DNA from: Kribbella rubisoli
GTDB taxonomy: Bacteria; Actinomycetota; Actinomycetes; Propionibacteriales; Kribbellaceae
Direction of reading: 5' to 3'
Length of the DNA: 64,000 bases
Assembly: GCF_004217145.1 (NCBI RefSeq)
Contig: NZ_SHKR01000019.1
Coordinates: 62,001 to 126,000, forward strand
Within the stretch, counting starts at the first letter, position 1, and each line of letters begins with the position of its first letter. The position numbers and the translations under genes are program-made. Below, piece by piece: positions 23,975 to 32,357 of the stretch. The notes beneath the pieces were generated by a model. The model searched no databases, had not been told where the DNA came from, and saw only the letters and a list, made by a program, of their open reading frames with translations.

Positions 23975-25867
23975 CTAGGCGTTGCCCGGACGGTCGCCCG
24001 CCGGGTCGGGCGCGTTGAGGGCATCGCCGTCGTGCTCCGACAGCAGCTCGGTGATCTCGCGGGCCAGCTCCTGCCCGGTCAGGCCGATCTCCTGCAGTAC
24101 GGCGGGACGCTTGGCGTGCCGGAGGAACTCCTGCGGGATGCCGAAGTCGCGCACCGGCGTCTCGATGCCGGCGTCGCGGACCGCCTGCGCGATCATCGAG
24201 CCGCAACCGCCGGCCCGGCCGTTGTCCTCGATCGTGGCGACCAGCTTGAAGTCCTCCGCCAGCTCGACCAGCTCGGGAGCCACCGGCTTCACCCAGCGCG
24301 GGTCGACCACTGTGACACCGAAGCCGTGCGCCTCGAGACGATCCGCCACGTCCATCGCGGTCGCCGCCATCGCGCCGATGCCGACGAGCAGTACGTCGTT
24401 GCCGGTCCGCTTGAGCACGTCGAGCTGACCGATGCGCTCGATGGCCTCGATGTCCGGGCACACCTCGCCCTTGGAGTAGCGCAGTACGGTCGGGGCGTCG
24501 TCCACCTCGACTGCCTCGTTGAGGAGCTCCTGGACCCGCTTGCCGTCGCGCGGCGCGGCCATGCGAAGGCCGGGGACGACCTGGAGGATCGACATGTCCC
24601 ACATGCCGTTGTGGCTCGGGCCGTCGTCACCTGTGACGCCGGCGCGGTCGAGTGCGAACGTGACGCCGCACTTGTGCAGCGCGACGTCCATCAGGACCTG
24701 GTCGAAGGCGCGGTTGAGGAACGTGGCGTAGATCGCGACGACCGGGTGCAGACCGCCCATCGCGAGACCGGCCGCGCTCGTGACCGCGTGCTGCTCCGCG
24801 ATGCCGACGTCGAACGTCCGGTCCGGGAACTCGTCGGCGAACCGGGCCAGACCGGTCGGATGCAGCATCGCCGCCGTCACCGCGACCACGTCCGGGCGGC
24901 GATGGCCGATCTTGATCAGCTCGTCGGAGAACACGTCCGTCCAGCCGCGCGGCTTGTTGGCCGGGCGGATCTGGTGGAAGTTGTCCTCCTCGTCCTGCTC
25001 GGCGGCCGCGTAGCCGAAACCCTTCTTGGTCACCGCGTGCACGATCACCGGTCCGCCGAACGCCTTCGCGCTGCGGAGGGCGTCCTCCATCGCCTCACGG
25101 TCGTGGCCCGCCACGGGTCCGACGTACTTGAGGCCGAGGTCCTCGAACATGCCCTGCGGGGCGAGCATGTCCTTCAGGCCCTTCTTGATCCCGTGCAGCA
25201 CCTCGTACATCGGCGGGCCCACGTACGGCGTACGGCCGAGGTTCTTCTTGATCAGGTCGAGGACCTTCTCGTACCGCGGGTTGGTGCGGAGCGTGGTCAG
25301 GTGCGTCGCGAGGCCGCCGACGGTGTCGCTGTACGAGCGGCCGTTGTCGTTGACGATGATGACCAGCTTGAGGTCCTTGCCGGCGGCGATGTTGTTCAGC
25401 GCCTCCCAGGCCATACCGCCGGTCAGACCGCCGTCGCCGATCAGTGCGACGACGTGGCGGTCCTCCTTCGTGAGCCGGTACGCCTTGGCCAGGCCGTCGG
25501 CGTACGAGAGAGCGGTGGAGGCGTGGCTGTTCTCGATGACGTCGTGCTCGGACTCGGCGTGGCTGGGGTAGCCGGACAGACCGTCCTGCTGACGGAGAGT
25601 GTCGAAACGCGGGGCGCGGCCGGTGACCAGCTTGTGCACGTAGGCCTGGTGGCCGACGTCGAAGAGGAGGCGGTCGCGGGGCGAGTCGAAGACGCGGTGC
25701 ATCGCCAGGGTGATCTCGACCATCCCCAGGTTCGGGCCGAGGTGACCCCCGGTCCGGGACACGGTCTCGACCAGCACGTCCCGGATCTCCGCCGCGAGAT
25801 CGGTGAGCTGCTGATCAGTCAGCTTCTTGAGGTCCGCCGGACCTCCTACCGTCTCCAGCACGCGCAT
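23975..25867 (-). CDS. dxs: 1-deoxy-D-xylulose-5-phosphate synthase
   Basis: 630 residues, normal for DXS. It condenses pyruvate and glyceraldehyde-3-phosphate using thiamine diphosphate, the first step of the MEP isoprenoid pathway. Visible motifs are HLGPNLGMVEITLAMHRVF, LLFDVGHQAYVHKL, the ThDP motif starting GDGGLTGGMAWEALNN, and the transketolase-type pyrimidine segment PDRTFDVGIAEQHAVTSAAG. The ATG at 25867 has GGAGGAG four bases upstream; the frame continues far upstream but without homology. It is divergent from the first DUF402 gene. dxs1 (Rv2682c) next to rnd (Rv2681) is recalled in M. tuberculosis, consistent with the gene order here after insertions. Confidence 0.97.
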   Translation of the reverse strand: MRVLETVGGPADLKKLTDQQLTDLAAEIRDVLVETVSRTGGHLGPNLGMVEITLAMHRVFDSPRDRLLFDVGHQAYVHKLVTGRAPRFDTLRQQDGLSGYPSHAESEHDVIENSHASTALSYADGLAKAYRLTKEDRHVVALIGDGGLTGGMAWEALNNIAAGKDLKLVIIVNDNGRSYSDTVGGLATHLTTLRTNPRYEKVLDLIKKNLGRTPYVGPPMYEVLHGIKKGLKDMLAPQGMFEDLGLKYVGPVAGHDREAMEDALRSAKAFGGPVIVHAVTKKGFGYAAAEQDEEDNFHQIRPANKPRGWTDVFSDELIKIGHRRPDVVAVTAAMLHPTGLARFADEFPDRTFDVGIAEQHAVTSAAGLAMGGLHPVVAIYATFLNRAFDQVLMDVALHKCGVTFALDRAGVTGDDGPSHNGMWDMSILQVVPGLRMAAPRDGKRVQELLNEAVEVDDAPTVLRYSKGEVCPDIEAIERIGQLDVLKRTGNDVLLVGIGAMAATAMDVADRLEAHGFGVTVVDPRWVKPVAPELVELAEDFKLVATIEDNGRAGGCGSMIAQAVRDAGIETPVRDFGIPQEFLRHAKRPAVLQEIGLTGQELAREITELLSEHDGDALNAPDPAGDRPGNA

Positions 25868-25901
25868 CGAGCTCCTCCCGCAGGTCTTCCTCGAATGCTT
25901 G

Positions 25902-25907
25902 AGTCTA
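25902..25907 (-). promoter_or_regulatory. Probable dxs promoter -10 element
   Basis: On the minus strand TAGACT is preceded by TTCGGA with an 18-base spacer and lies about 35 bases before the dxs ATG. The match is moderate and rests on position and the hexamers alone. Confidence 0.4.
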
Positions 25908-26010
25908 TGCTCGCGTCGCCCGGAATCCGAACTCGGCAAGGCCCGCTGAGCCTGGCTCGAGCAGATGTTGGGCAATCTCACACTCCAAGACGCTTCCCGG
26001 GAGTCGCTGG

Positions 26011-26039
26011 TTCGACGTGGTGTGCGTCTCACTTAGAGT
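26011..26039 (+). promoter_or_regulatory. Promoter of first DUF402 gene (leaderless)
   Basis: TTCGAC (26011-26016) and TAGAGT (26034-26039) have a 17-base spacer. The -10 is followed by six bases and then the ATG at 26046, so the mRNA should be leaderless. No ribosome-binding site is present. Confidence 0.55.
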
Positions 26040-26045
26040 CATCGT

Positions 26046-26546
26046 ATGGACCTGGTGAGGACCCTGTTCCGGAAGTACGACGGGCAGCCGCATCGACTCG
26101 TCGAGGCGATCCGCCTCGGCGAGGACGAACACGGCCTGTGGGTCGGCTCCGTCCCCGGCACCCAGGGCCAACGCGCCGACGGCAGCTGGAAAACCATCGA
26201 CCACCACCGCGTTCGGCTCTTCCCCCGCGGCCAATGGTGGAGCGCCCTCTTCAACGACGAGCCCCACCAGACGGCGATCTACTGCGACATCACCATGCCG
26301 GCCGAATTCGGCGTCGACTCGGTGACCCTGGTCGACCTGGACCTCGACATCCGGCTGTTGCGAGACGGCACCGTCCACGTCATGGACGAAGACGAGTTCC
26401 ACGCCCACCAGGTCCGCTACAACTACCCGCCCCAGGTAGTAGCCACCGCCCAAGCCACCTGCGACCACCTGGCCGCCACCATCACCACCACAGAACCCTT
26501 CACCACGGCTTACAAGCCGTACCTGGAACTCATCCGCAGCATGTAA
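26046..26546 (+). CDS. DUF402 domain protein (FomD/Ntdp-like), copy 1
   Basis: 166 residues of the DUF402 fold. Characterised relatives are nucleoside tri/diphosphate phosphatases and FomD, which hydrolyses a nucleotide-phosphonate intermediate; all use metal-binding acidic residues. Here the equivalents are probably YCDITMP and VDLDLDIRLLRDG, followed by VMDEDEFHAHQVRYNYP. It is a close paralogue of the gene at 26728, with which it shares LFPRG-W-ALFNDEP and DEDEF. Third codon positions are strongly C-ending, unlike copy 2. Substrate unknown. Confidence 0.85.
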   Translation: MDLVRTLFRKYDGQPHRLVEAIRLGEDEHGLWVGSVPGTQGQRADGSWKTIDHHRVRLFPRGQWWSALFNDEPHQTAIYCDITMPAEFGVDSVTLVDLDLDIRLLRDGTVHVMDEDEFHAHQVRYNYPPQVVATAQATCDHLAATITTTEPFTTAYKPYLELIRSM

Positions 26547-26568
26547 AGGCAGTGTGGAGACAGCAACC

Positions 26569-26609
26569 GGCCCCCGTCGGCTAGGAGCCCCCCTGAGCCG
26601 ACAAGGGCC
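26569..26609 (+). terminator. Hairpin between the two DUF402 genes
   Basis: An inner 7-bp stem GTCGGCT (26576-26582) / AGCCGAC (26596-26602) is extended by GGCCC-type pairing on the outside, with small asymmetry. It starts about 20 bases after copy 1 and probably ends its transcript, so copy 2 needs its own promoter. Confidence 0.55.
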
Positions 26610-26715
26610 GATCACGCGTGTCGGTTAGTCCGGCACCACAACATCCTCGGTCGCATAACGCGAGCAGTCCACTCCCCACAGCAAAGTTGCATGAACCTGC
26701 AGACCCTTGGGCCGA

Positions 26716-26721
26716 TAGGTT
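26716..26721 (+). promoter_or_regulatory. -10 element of second DUF402 gene (leaderless)
   Basis: TAGGTT is followed by exactly six bases and the ATG at 26728. The layout matches copy 1 even though the surrounding intergenic sequence is unrelated. Confidence 0.45.
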
Positions 26722-26727
26722 GGGGGT

Positions 26728-27222
26728 ATGCGTGATGTTCGGGTGGTGTATCGGAAGTTTGATGAGAAGTTGCACTGGCATCAGTGGATGCGGTTTCTCG
26801 GGGAGGACGAGTACGGGGTGTGGTTGGGGGCGGCGGCGGGGTCCGTGTCTCAGCGGGGTGATGAGCCGGTGGTGACGCAGGAGCAGGCTCATGTGCAGTT
26901 GTTTCCGCGGGGTAAGTGGTTCACGGCGCTGTTCAACGACGAGCCGCGGTACACGGAGATCTATGCCGATATCACCACCCCGGTGGAGTTCTCAGACGAT
27001 GTGGTGACGATGATCGATCTCGATCTGGATGTGATCAAGCGCCGGGACGGGAACGTGTTCATCGACGATGAGGACGAGTTCGCCGAGCATCAGGTGCAGT
27101 ACGGGTATCCGGCCGACGTGATCGCGACCGCGCGCGAGACCTGTGACTGGCTGGTGGAAGCGGTGTCGACCGACGAGCCGTTCCTGACCGTCTACAAGAC
27201 GTACCTCGACAAGGTTCGTTAG
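26728..27222 (+). CDS. DUF402 domain protein (FomD/Ntdp-like), copy 2
   Basis: 164 residues, clearly paralogous to the preceding DUF402 protein: HVQLFPRGKWFTALFNDEP, IYADITTP, MIDLDLDVIKRRDG and IDDEDEFAEHQVQYGYP all align. The metal-binding acidic residues are kept, so it should be an active phosphohydrolase, substrate unknown. Codon use differs visibly from copy 1: third positions are mostly G or T (cgg, gtg, ttg, gat) where copy 1 uses C. It ends on a shared stop region with the convergent esterase: TAG on this strand and TAA on the other overlap. Confidence 0.85.
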   Translation: MRDVRVVYRKFDEKLHWHQWMRFLGEDEYGVWLGAAAGSVSQRGDEPVVTQEQAHVQLFPRGKWFTALFNDEPRYTEIYADITTPVEFSDDVVTMIDLDLDVIKRRDGNVFIDDEDEFAEHQVQYGYPADVIATARETCDWLVEAVSTDEPFLTVYKTYLDKVR

Positions 27223-27854
27223 GCGAAGGCCCAGGCTGCCATCAGCGGGAGTTCCTGGCGCCAGAAGTCGTCGCCGTGGTCGCCGCGTCGCTCCGTGAGG
27301 ACGACGTCGGCGCCGGCGTCACGGAGAGCGTCGGCCCAGCGGGTCGCATTCTCCAGGAACCACGGCTCCTCGGTGCCGCCGACGAAGTACCCGCGGGGCA
27401 GCGAGCTGCCCATGTCGCCGGGTGGCTGGTAGCCGCCGCCGGGTGACGCGCAGAAGATCGCACCGTAGACGTCGGGATGCCGGAGCCCGATCGCGAGTGC
27501 CAGTTCGCCGCTCGCCGACACCCCGAAGACCGCCGTACGCTCGGCCGGCAGCGCGATGCGAAAGCGCGTCCGCACCCACTCCCGCACATCCTCGACGAAG
27601 AACTTCTCGTGCGCCGCGAACCGCTCGGGCTCGAACCCGGGCGAGTACTCGTGGATCCGCTCCATCTCGTCGTCCAGCCGATGCGTCGCGACGAGCAGCG
27701 TCGGCGGTACGTCGTCCGCCGCGTTGAGGAACTCGCCCCACCGCGAGATCAGCTGACCGTCGCCCGCGAACACGACCGCTTCAGGTGTCTCCGCGGGGAC
27801 GTACGCCGTGACGTCGCGACCGCCGCCGTACTCGAACGTTTCCGTGACCAGCAT
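27219..27854 (-). CDS. Alpha/beta hydrolase, esterase-D / enterochelin-esterase-like
   Basis: 211 residues. It resembles the putative esterase family (PF00756 type): an N-terminal strand region, the nucleophile elbow in VFGVSASGELALAIGLRHPD (Ser in G-V-S-A-S), and a late histidine in RRGDHGDDFWRQEL that would complete the triad. The aspartate/glutamate of the triad is probably in YFVGGTEEPWFLEN. No signal peptide is visible, so a cytoplasmic ester substrate is likely. It starts five bases after the secreted hydrolase gene on the same strand and is probably co-transcribed with it. Confidence 0.82.
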   Translation of the reverse strand: MLVTETFEYGGGRDVTAYVPAETPEAVVFAGDGQLISRWGEFLNAADDVPPTLLVATHRLDDEMERIHEYSPGFEPERFAAHEKFFVEDVREWVRTRFRIALPAERTAVFGVSASGELALAIGLRHPDVYGAIFCASPGGGYQPPGDMGSSLPRGYFVGGTEEPWFLENATRWADALRDAGADVVLTERRGDHGDDFWRQELPLMAAWAFA

Positions 27855-27858
27855 CGTC

Positions 27859-29367
27859 CTACCTCACCGCGTGGATGCTCAGCGTGCCGTTCTTCAGCAT
27901 CATCACACCCGGGAGGGGTCCACGCTGGCCGGCGTACATGTCGGCGACCGGCGCGACGGTGAGGTAGAGGTTCTGGCCGGCTGGTACGTCGACCGCGATC
28001 GCCGGCAGTTCGATCGTGCGCGAGACTCCCCGCGCCGGATGCTTCTCGCGCAGCGGCATCGTGTTGTTCTGCACGATCTTCGCGGTCAACGGGCTCGTGC
28101 CGACACTCAGCGCGAAGTACGCCGCGGATTGCGGGACCACCGTATAGACGCGGGCGCTCAAGGTCGGCGTACCGGCGATCGTCAGCGGGCCCTTGGCGAT
28201 CGGCAGGTTGACGGGCAGACCGACACCGGTCGGCGTGACGATCTTGCCGAGCCGGAAACTCTTGTTCGGCGTCAGGTTCTGTTGCGTGAGGCAACGACCG
28301 TCGGCGGTCGACAGATGGTAGGTGCCGAAGCCGGTCAGGCCGGTCGACTTGTGGAGCAGCTGCAGCTGCATGAAGCGGATCGAGAGACTCGCGTAGTTCG
28401 GTGATCCGAGAGCTATCGAGCACGGGTCGCCAGCGATCGCATAGCCAGGCGGTACGACGCTCGGCAGCGTATGACCGCCGTTGTACCCGACGAAGATCGA
28501 CCGCGCGCGTGCTCGTGACGTCAACGCGTGATCGAAGTTCGCGAGACCCTGATTGAGATTGAAGAGGTTGTCCGAGATCCCCTGACCGAACAACACCGGC
28601 AGATCCAGCTTCCGGCCCTGCGCGACGTGCCAGGCCGGGCCGTTGTGTGCGAAGAACGCGTCGAGATCGCGACCGGCCTTCCCCGCCGGCCACGCGCCGG
28701 TCGCAATCAACGCGACGAATGCGGCCGACACCGCAGGCGGAAGATGCGTGCCACCACCCGCGAACAGGATCGACAGCCACATGGTCCGCGCGGCCTCCTG
28801 CGGCGCGAGGCTCTGCTTGAGGTCCCACCAGGTGACCTCCGGCGCGAGCGCGTCGAACCGGGTTCGCCCACTGTCGCGCAGTTCGGTGAACGCGCCGGCG
28901 AACTGGTACCCGCCGCCGTACGACCCGCCAATCGCGCCGATCAACGGATCGCCCGGCCGCTGCTTCGTCACCCAGTCCAGGCCCGCGACCAGATCGACCA
29001 GCTTCACGACATCGCGTCCCTCGAAGTCCGGGTTCATCACATGCGCGACGCCCGTACTCTCGCCGAAGCTCCGCTGATCGAAGCTCAGTACGCCGAAGCC
29101 CGCGTCGAGCCAGTCCTTGAACGCTGCGGGATCCTTCGTGCGGCTCCCGCCCCACCCATGGCTGTGGAAGATCAACGGCACGGTGTGCTGCGCCGAGGCC
29201 GTCGCCGGTTTGAAGAGCGAATAGCAGATCCGCACCGGCGTCGTCGTACCAGGCTCTGGTACCGATGCGACACATCCGTTGACTACCGTGCCGTCGGCGG
29301 CCGCTGGGACCACCGGCGACAACAGCAGGGCGACCACACCTGCCAGAGCAAGCACACGACGACGCAT
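27859..29367 (-). CDS. Secreted CocE/NonD-type alpha/beta hydrolase (acyl esterase / X-Pro peptidase-like)
   Basis: 502 residues with a clear signal peptide: MRRR, then LALAGVVALLLSPVVPAAA with an A-x-A cleavage site near residue 24. The hydrolase domain carries PLIFHSHGWGGSRTKDP (oxyanion region), the nucleophile in AIGGSYGGGYQFAGAF (G-x-S-Y-G-G), and later VLFGQGISDNLFN and VGYNGGHTLPS with plausible Asp and His. A C-terminal beta-rich domain of about 150 residues follows, as in CocE/PepX-like enzymes. Substrate unknown. A 16-bp palindrome lies 13 bases upstream of the start in the 5' leader; the ribosome-binding site is CAGGAG. Confidence 0.86.
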   Translation of the reverse strand: MRRRVLALAGVVALLLSPVVPAAADGTVVNGCVASVPEPGTTTPVRICYSLFKPATASAQHTVPLIFHSHGWGGSRTKDPAAFKDWLDAGFGVLSFDQRSFGESTGVAHVMNPDFEGRDVVKLVDLVAGLDWVTKQRPGDPLIGAIGGSYGGGYQFAGAFTELRDSGRTRFDALAPEVTWWDLKQSLAPQEAARTMWLSILFAGGGTHLPPAVSAAFVALIATGAWPAGKAGRDLDAFFAHNGPAWHVAQGRKLDLPVLFGQGISDNLFNLNQGLANFDHALTSRARARSIFVGYNGGHTLPSVVPPGYAIAGDPCSIALGSPNYASLSIRFMQLQLLHKSTGLTGFGTYHLSTADGRCLTQQNLTPNKSFRLGKIVTPTGVGLPVNLPIAKGPLTIAGTPTLSARVYTVVPQSAAYFALSVGTSPLTAKIVQNNTMPLREKHPARGVSRTIELPAIAVDVPAGQNLYLTVAPVADMYAGQRGPLPGVMMLKNGTLSIHAVR

Positions 29368-29379
29368 CAGTGACTCCTG

Positions 29380-29395
29380 GTGATCGGCTGATCAC
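29380..29395 (-). promoter_or_regulatory. Palindrome GTGATCGGCTGATCAC in hydrolase leader
   Basis: Perfect 6-bp arms (GTGATC/GATCAC) flank a 4-base centre, between the secreted hydrolase start and the divergent antiporter gene. It may be a regulator binding site in the 127-bp intergenic region. The regulator is unknown. Confidence 0.35.
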
Positions 29396-29494
29396 ACGCT
29401 AGAGGACTGCCTGCCGACTGACCAGACCCGAACCAGCCCCGGACTCAGCCGTGGGCGAACCGAGCAGTGCAAATCCGCCGCGCACTGCGACACT

Positions 29495-31408
29495 GTGCGC
29501 GTGCATATCGCGATCGAGGTCGTGGCCCTCGTCGCCGTCGTCGCGGCCGGTGCCGCGCTGGCGCGACGGATCGGGGTCTCGGCTCCCCTGCTGCTGGTGG
29601 TCATCGGGATCGCCGTGTCGTACCTGCCGTTCATCCCCCGGATCGAGCTCTCGCCAGAGGTCGTCCTGGTCGGGTTCCTGCCGCCGCTGCTGTACTCCGC
29701 CGCGATCAAGACCAGCCTGGTGGACTTCACCAAGCACCGGCGGTCGATCGGTCTGCTGTCCGTCGGCCTCGTCGCGTTCACCGCGCTCGGCGTCGGTCTG
29801 GTCGCCTGGTGGCTGCTCGGCTCGGTCGCAGAGTCGATCGGTCAGGAGCCGCTGCCGTTCTGGGCCGCGTTCGCGATCGGCGCCGTCGTCGCGCCACCCG
29901 ATGCGGTGGCCGCGACCGCGATCGCCAAACGCGTCGGCCTCCCCCGCCGGATCGTGACGATCCTCGAGGGCGAGAGCCTGATGAACGACGCGACCGCGCT
30001 CGTGTGTCTGCGTACGGCGGTTGCCGCCGCCGTCGTCGCCCCGACCGTCCTGCATGTCAGCCTGGACTTCCTGCGCGCGGCCGGCGGCGGTGTGCTGATC
30101 GGCCTGGTGGTCGCGTTCGTGCTCGCGAAGATCCGCCGCCGGTTCACCGATCCGGTCCTCGACACGACGCTCAGCCTGACCGCGCCGTTCATCGCCTACA
30201 TCGCGGCCGAGAACCATTACGTGCACGCGTCCGGCGTACTCGCCGTCGTCGTCACCGGGCTGCTCCTCGGACACAAGGCGCCGATCATCCAGTCGGCGAA
30301 GTCGCGGATGTCGGAGCGGACCAACTGGCGGACGTTCCAGTTCCTGCTGGAGAACACGGTCTTCCTGCTGATCGGCCTGCAGACCCGGTGGATCCTCGAC
30401 GCTCTCGGCAACAGCCCGCTGCCGGCGTGGCTGATCGCGACGTCCACGGTCGCGGTGTTCCTCGCCGTGGTCCTGCTGCGGCCGATGTGGATCATTCCGA
30501 CCACGCTGTTCTCGCGGCGAGTGCTTGGTCCGTCGCGCCCCGGACCCGTTTCACGGCGAGCACTCATCGTCGTGTGTTGGGCCGGCATGCGCGGTGTCGT
30601 CACGCTGGCGGCGGTCTTCACGCTGCCCGAGAACACGCCGCATCGCGAGGTACTCGTGTTCATCGCTCTGACCGTGACCGCGGGCACGCTGCTCGTCCAG
30701 GGATCGACCCTGCCCTGGCTGGTACGGCGGTTGCGCCTGCCCGGACCGGATCCGGCGGAGGACGCGTTGCAGGAGGCCGCCGTACTGCAGGGAGCGCACC
30801 GCGCCGCGATCGAGAAGCTCGACGAGATCTCGTCGCCATCGGATCCGCCGGCCGTGCTCGACGTACTGCGGCAGCGGGGCGAGGCGCGCGCACAGGCCGC
30901 GTGGGAGCGACTCGGGCGGCCGGAGAGCGAATACGAGACGCCGAGCGAGGCGTACCGGCGGTTGCGGATCGCGATGCTCGAGGCGGAGCGCACCCACATT
31001 CTGAAGGTCCGCGACGCCGGGCTGGTTGCCGACGAGGTGCTGCAGCGGGCGCAGAACGCGCTCGACATCGAGGAGTCGATCCTGGACCGCGACGAGGACG
31101 ACGACGTCGGCGGGCGCTCGGAGGATCTGCGGCCGAAGATGCTGCCGGGCGGCGAGTGCGAGCACCTCTCGCAGGCGCCGCTCGTAGTCGCGCCGAATAC
31201 TCCGGACGGCTGCGAGGAATGTCTGGCCGACGGCACGTCCTGGGTGCACCTGCGGCTCTGCCTGGGCTGCGGTCACGTCGGGTGCTGCGACTCGTCGGAG
31301 ATGAAGCACGCCAGCAAGCACTACGACAAGGACAAGCATCCGGTGATGCGCAGCTTCGAGCCGGGCGAGACGTGGCGGTGGTGTTTCGCCGACGAGAAGC
31401 TAGGTTGA
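29495..31408 (+). CDS. CPA1-type Na+/H+ antiporter fused to a C-terminal UBP-type zinc finger
   Basis: 637 residues. Residues 1-400 hold about 12 hydrophobic segments of a NhaP-like cation/proton antiporter, with the transport-site motifs GAVVAPPDAVAATAIAKR and GESLMNDATALVC. Residues 415-540 are a charged helical cytoplasmic tail. Residues about 553-637 form a Zf-UBP module with Cys/His ligands in CEHLSQ, DGCEECLADG, LRLCLGCGHVGCCDSSEMKH, HYDKDKHPVM and the closing WRWCF. In eukaryotes this fold binds ubiquitin C-termini; here its ligand is unknown. GTG 29495 or 29501 could be the start; no strong ribosome-binding site is seen. Confidence 0.88.
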   Translation: MRVHIAIEVVALVAVVAAGAALARRIGVSAPLLLVVIGIAVSYLPFIPRIELSPEVVLVGFLPPLLYSAAIKTSLVDFTKHRRSIGLLSVGLVAFTALGVGLVAWWLLGSVAESIGQEPLPFWAAFAIGAVVAPPDAVAATAIAKRVGLPRRIVTILEGESLMNDATALVCLRTAVAAAVVAPTVLHVSLDFLRAAGGGVLIGLVVAFVLAKIRRRFTDPVLDTTLSLTAPFIAYIAAENHYVHASGVLAVVVTGLLLGHKAPIIQSAKSRMSERTNWRTFQFLLENTVFLLIGLQTRWILDALGNSPLPAWLIATSTVAVFLAVVLLRPMWIIPTTLFSRRVLGPSRPGPVSRRALIVVCWAGMRGVVTLAAVFTLPENTPHREVLVFIALTVTAGTLLVQGSTLPWLVRRLRLPGPDPAEDALQEAAVLQGAHRAAIEKLDEISSPSDPPAVLDVLRQRGEARAQAAWERLGRPESEYETPSEAYRRLRIAMLEAERTHILKVRDAGLVADEVLQRAQNALDIEESILDRDEDDDVGGRSEDLRPKMLPGGECEHLSQAPLVVAPNTPDGCEECLADGTSWVHLRLCLGCGHVGCCDSSEMKHASKHYDKDKHPVMRSFEPGETWRWCFADEKLG

Positions 31409-31412
31409 CGGC

Positions 31413-31829
31413 ATGGCGGACTGTCTCTTCTGCTCCATCATTGCCGGTACGACGCCTGCGCAGATCGTGCTGGACACTCCGGATGTTGTCGGTTTCCTCG
31501 ACATCCGGCCCGTGTTCAAAGGCCACACGCTGATCGTGCCGCGCACGCATGTGCCGACGATGGTGGAGATGTCGGACGAGGTGATGGTCCCGCTGTTCGG
31601 CGCGGCCCGATCGGTCGCGGACGCCGTGCGTACGGCGTTCGGGGCGCAGGGGTCGTTCGTTGCCGTCAACAACGTTGTGTCGCAGTCGGTGCCGCACCTG
31701 CATGTCCACGTCGTACCGCGCACCAAGGGCGACGGTCTCCGTGGGTTCTTCTGGCCGCGCACGAAGTACGCCGACGAGGCCGAGGCTTCGGAGTACGCCG
31801 GGAAGCTACGCGCCGCCCTTGCCGACTAG
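31413..31829 (+). CDS. HIT-family nucleotide hydrolase/transferase
   Basis: 138 residues. The histidine triad is HLHVH in SVPHLHVHVVPRTKGDG, preceded by the family start CLFCSIIAGTTPAQIV and FLDIRPVFKGHTLIVPRTHV. HIT proteins hydrolyse adenosine or guanosine phosphoramidates and related nucleotides; the biological substrate in actinobacteria is unclear. The ATG follows the antiporter stop by four bases, so the two are co-transcribed. Its 3' end overlaps the convergent acetyltransferase gene by 24 bases. Confidence 0.93.
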   Translation: MADCLFCSIIAGTTPAQIVLDTPDVVGFLDIRPVFKGHTLIVPRTHVPTMVEMSDEVMVPLFGAARSVADAVRTAFGAQGSFVAVNNVVSQSVPHLHVHVVPRTKGDGLRGFFWPRTKYADEAEASEYAGKLRAALAD

Positions 31830-32357
31830 CTCGTACTCCACTTGCGGGAGGGGGTTGCCGTCGCCGAAGTCGCGGGTCTGGGTGGCGCCGGTCTCGGTGA
31901 AGCCGACCTTCGTGTAGAAGCGGCGTGACTGCGGGGTGTCGCGCAATGTCCACAGGTGAACGCGTTCGAAGCCGTCTGCGCGCAACTGCTCCAGCGTGCT
32001 GGTCATGAGCGCGGCCGACACTCCGCTCCCCCAGCCGTCGGGGTGCGTGTAGAAGCTGTGGATCTCCGCGAAACCGGCGCGGGTCCCGGACGGCTCCGAC
32101 CAGGAAATCGCCAGTGGTCGGTCATCGACGAGTGCGAGCATGATCAGGCCGTCGCCGTCCGCGATCCGCGCATGCCAACGGGTCAACCGGCTCTCGATCC
32201 CCTCGCGAGCGACCTCCGCCGGGAACAGCGGCGCGTACGCCGCCGCCCACGAGGCAGCGTGAACCTCGCCGACCGACGCACCGTCGGCCGGCGTCGCCCG
32301 CCGCGCAGAGATCCGACCGATGGGATGGTTGGTGTGGTCAGCGGATGGGGCGGTCAA
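31806..32357 (-). CDS. GNAT-family N-acetyltransferase
   Basis: 183 residues if started at TTG 32357, which has GGAG eight bases upstream. No ATG or GTG lies between the upstream gene's end and the family start RISARRATPADGASVGEVHA, so the start is uncertain. The fold is clear: AEIHSFYTHPDGWGSGVSAALM as acetyl-CoA-binding segment and WTLRDTPQSRRFYTKVGFTE as the C-terminal motif. Substrate unknown. It overlaps the HEAT-repeat gene upstream by 20 bases, suggesting translational coupling, and the HIT gene on the opposite strand. Confidence 0.8.
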   Translation of the reverse strand: MTAPSADHTNHPIGRISARRATPADGASVGEVHAASWAAAYAPLFPAEVAREGIESRLTRWHARIADGDGLIMLALVDDRPLAISWSEPSGTRAGFAEIHSFYTHPDGWGSGVSAALMTSTLEQLRADGFERVHLWTLRDTPQSRRFYTKVGFTETGATQTRDFGDGNPLPQVEYELVGKGGA

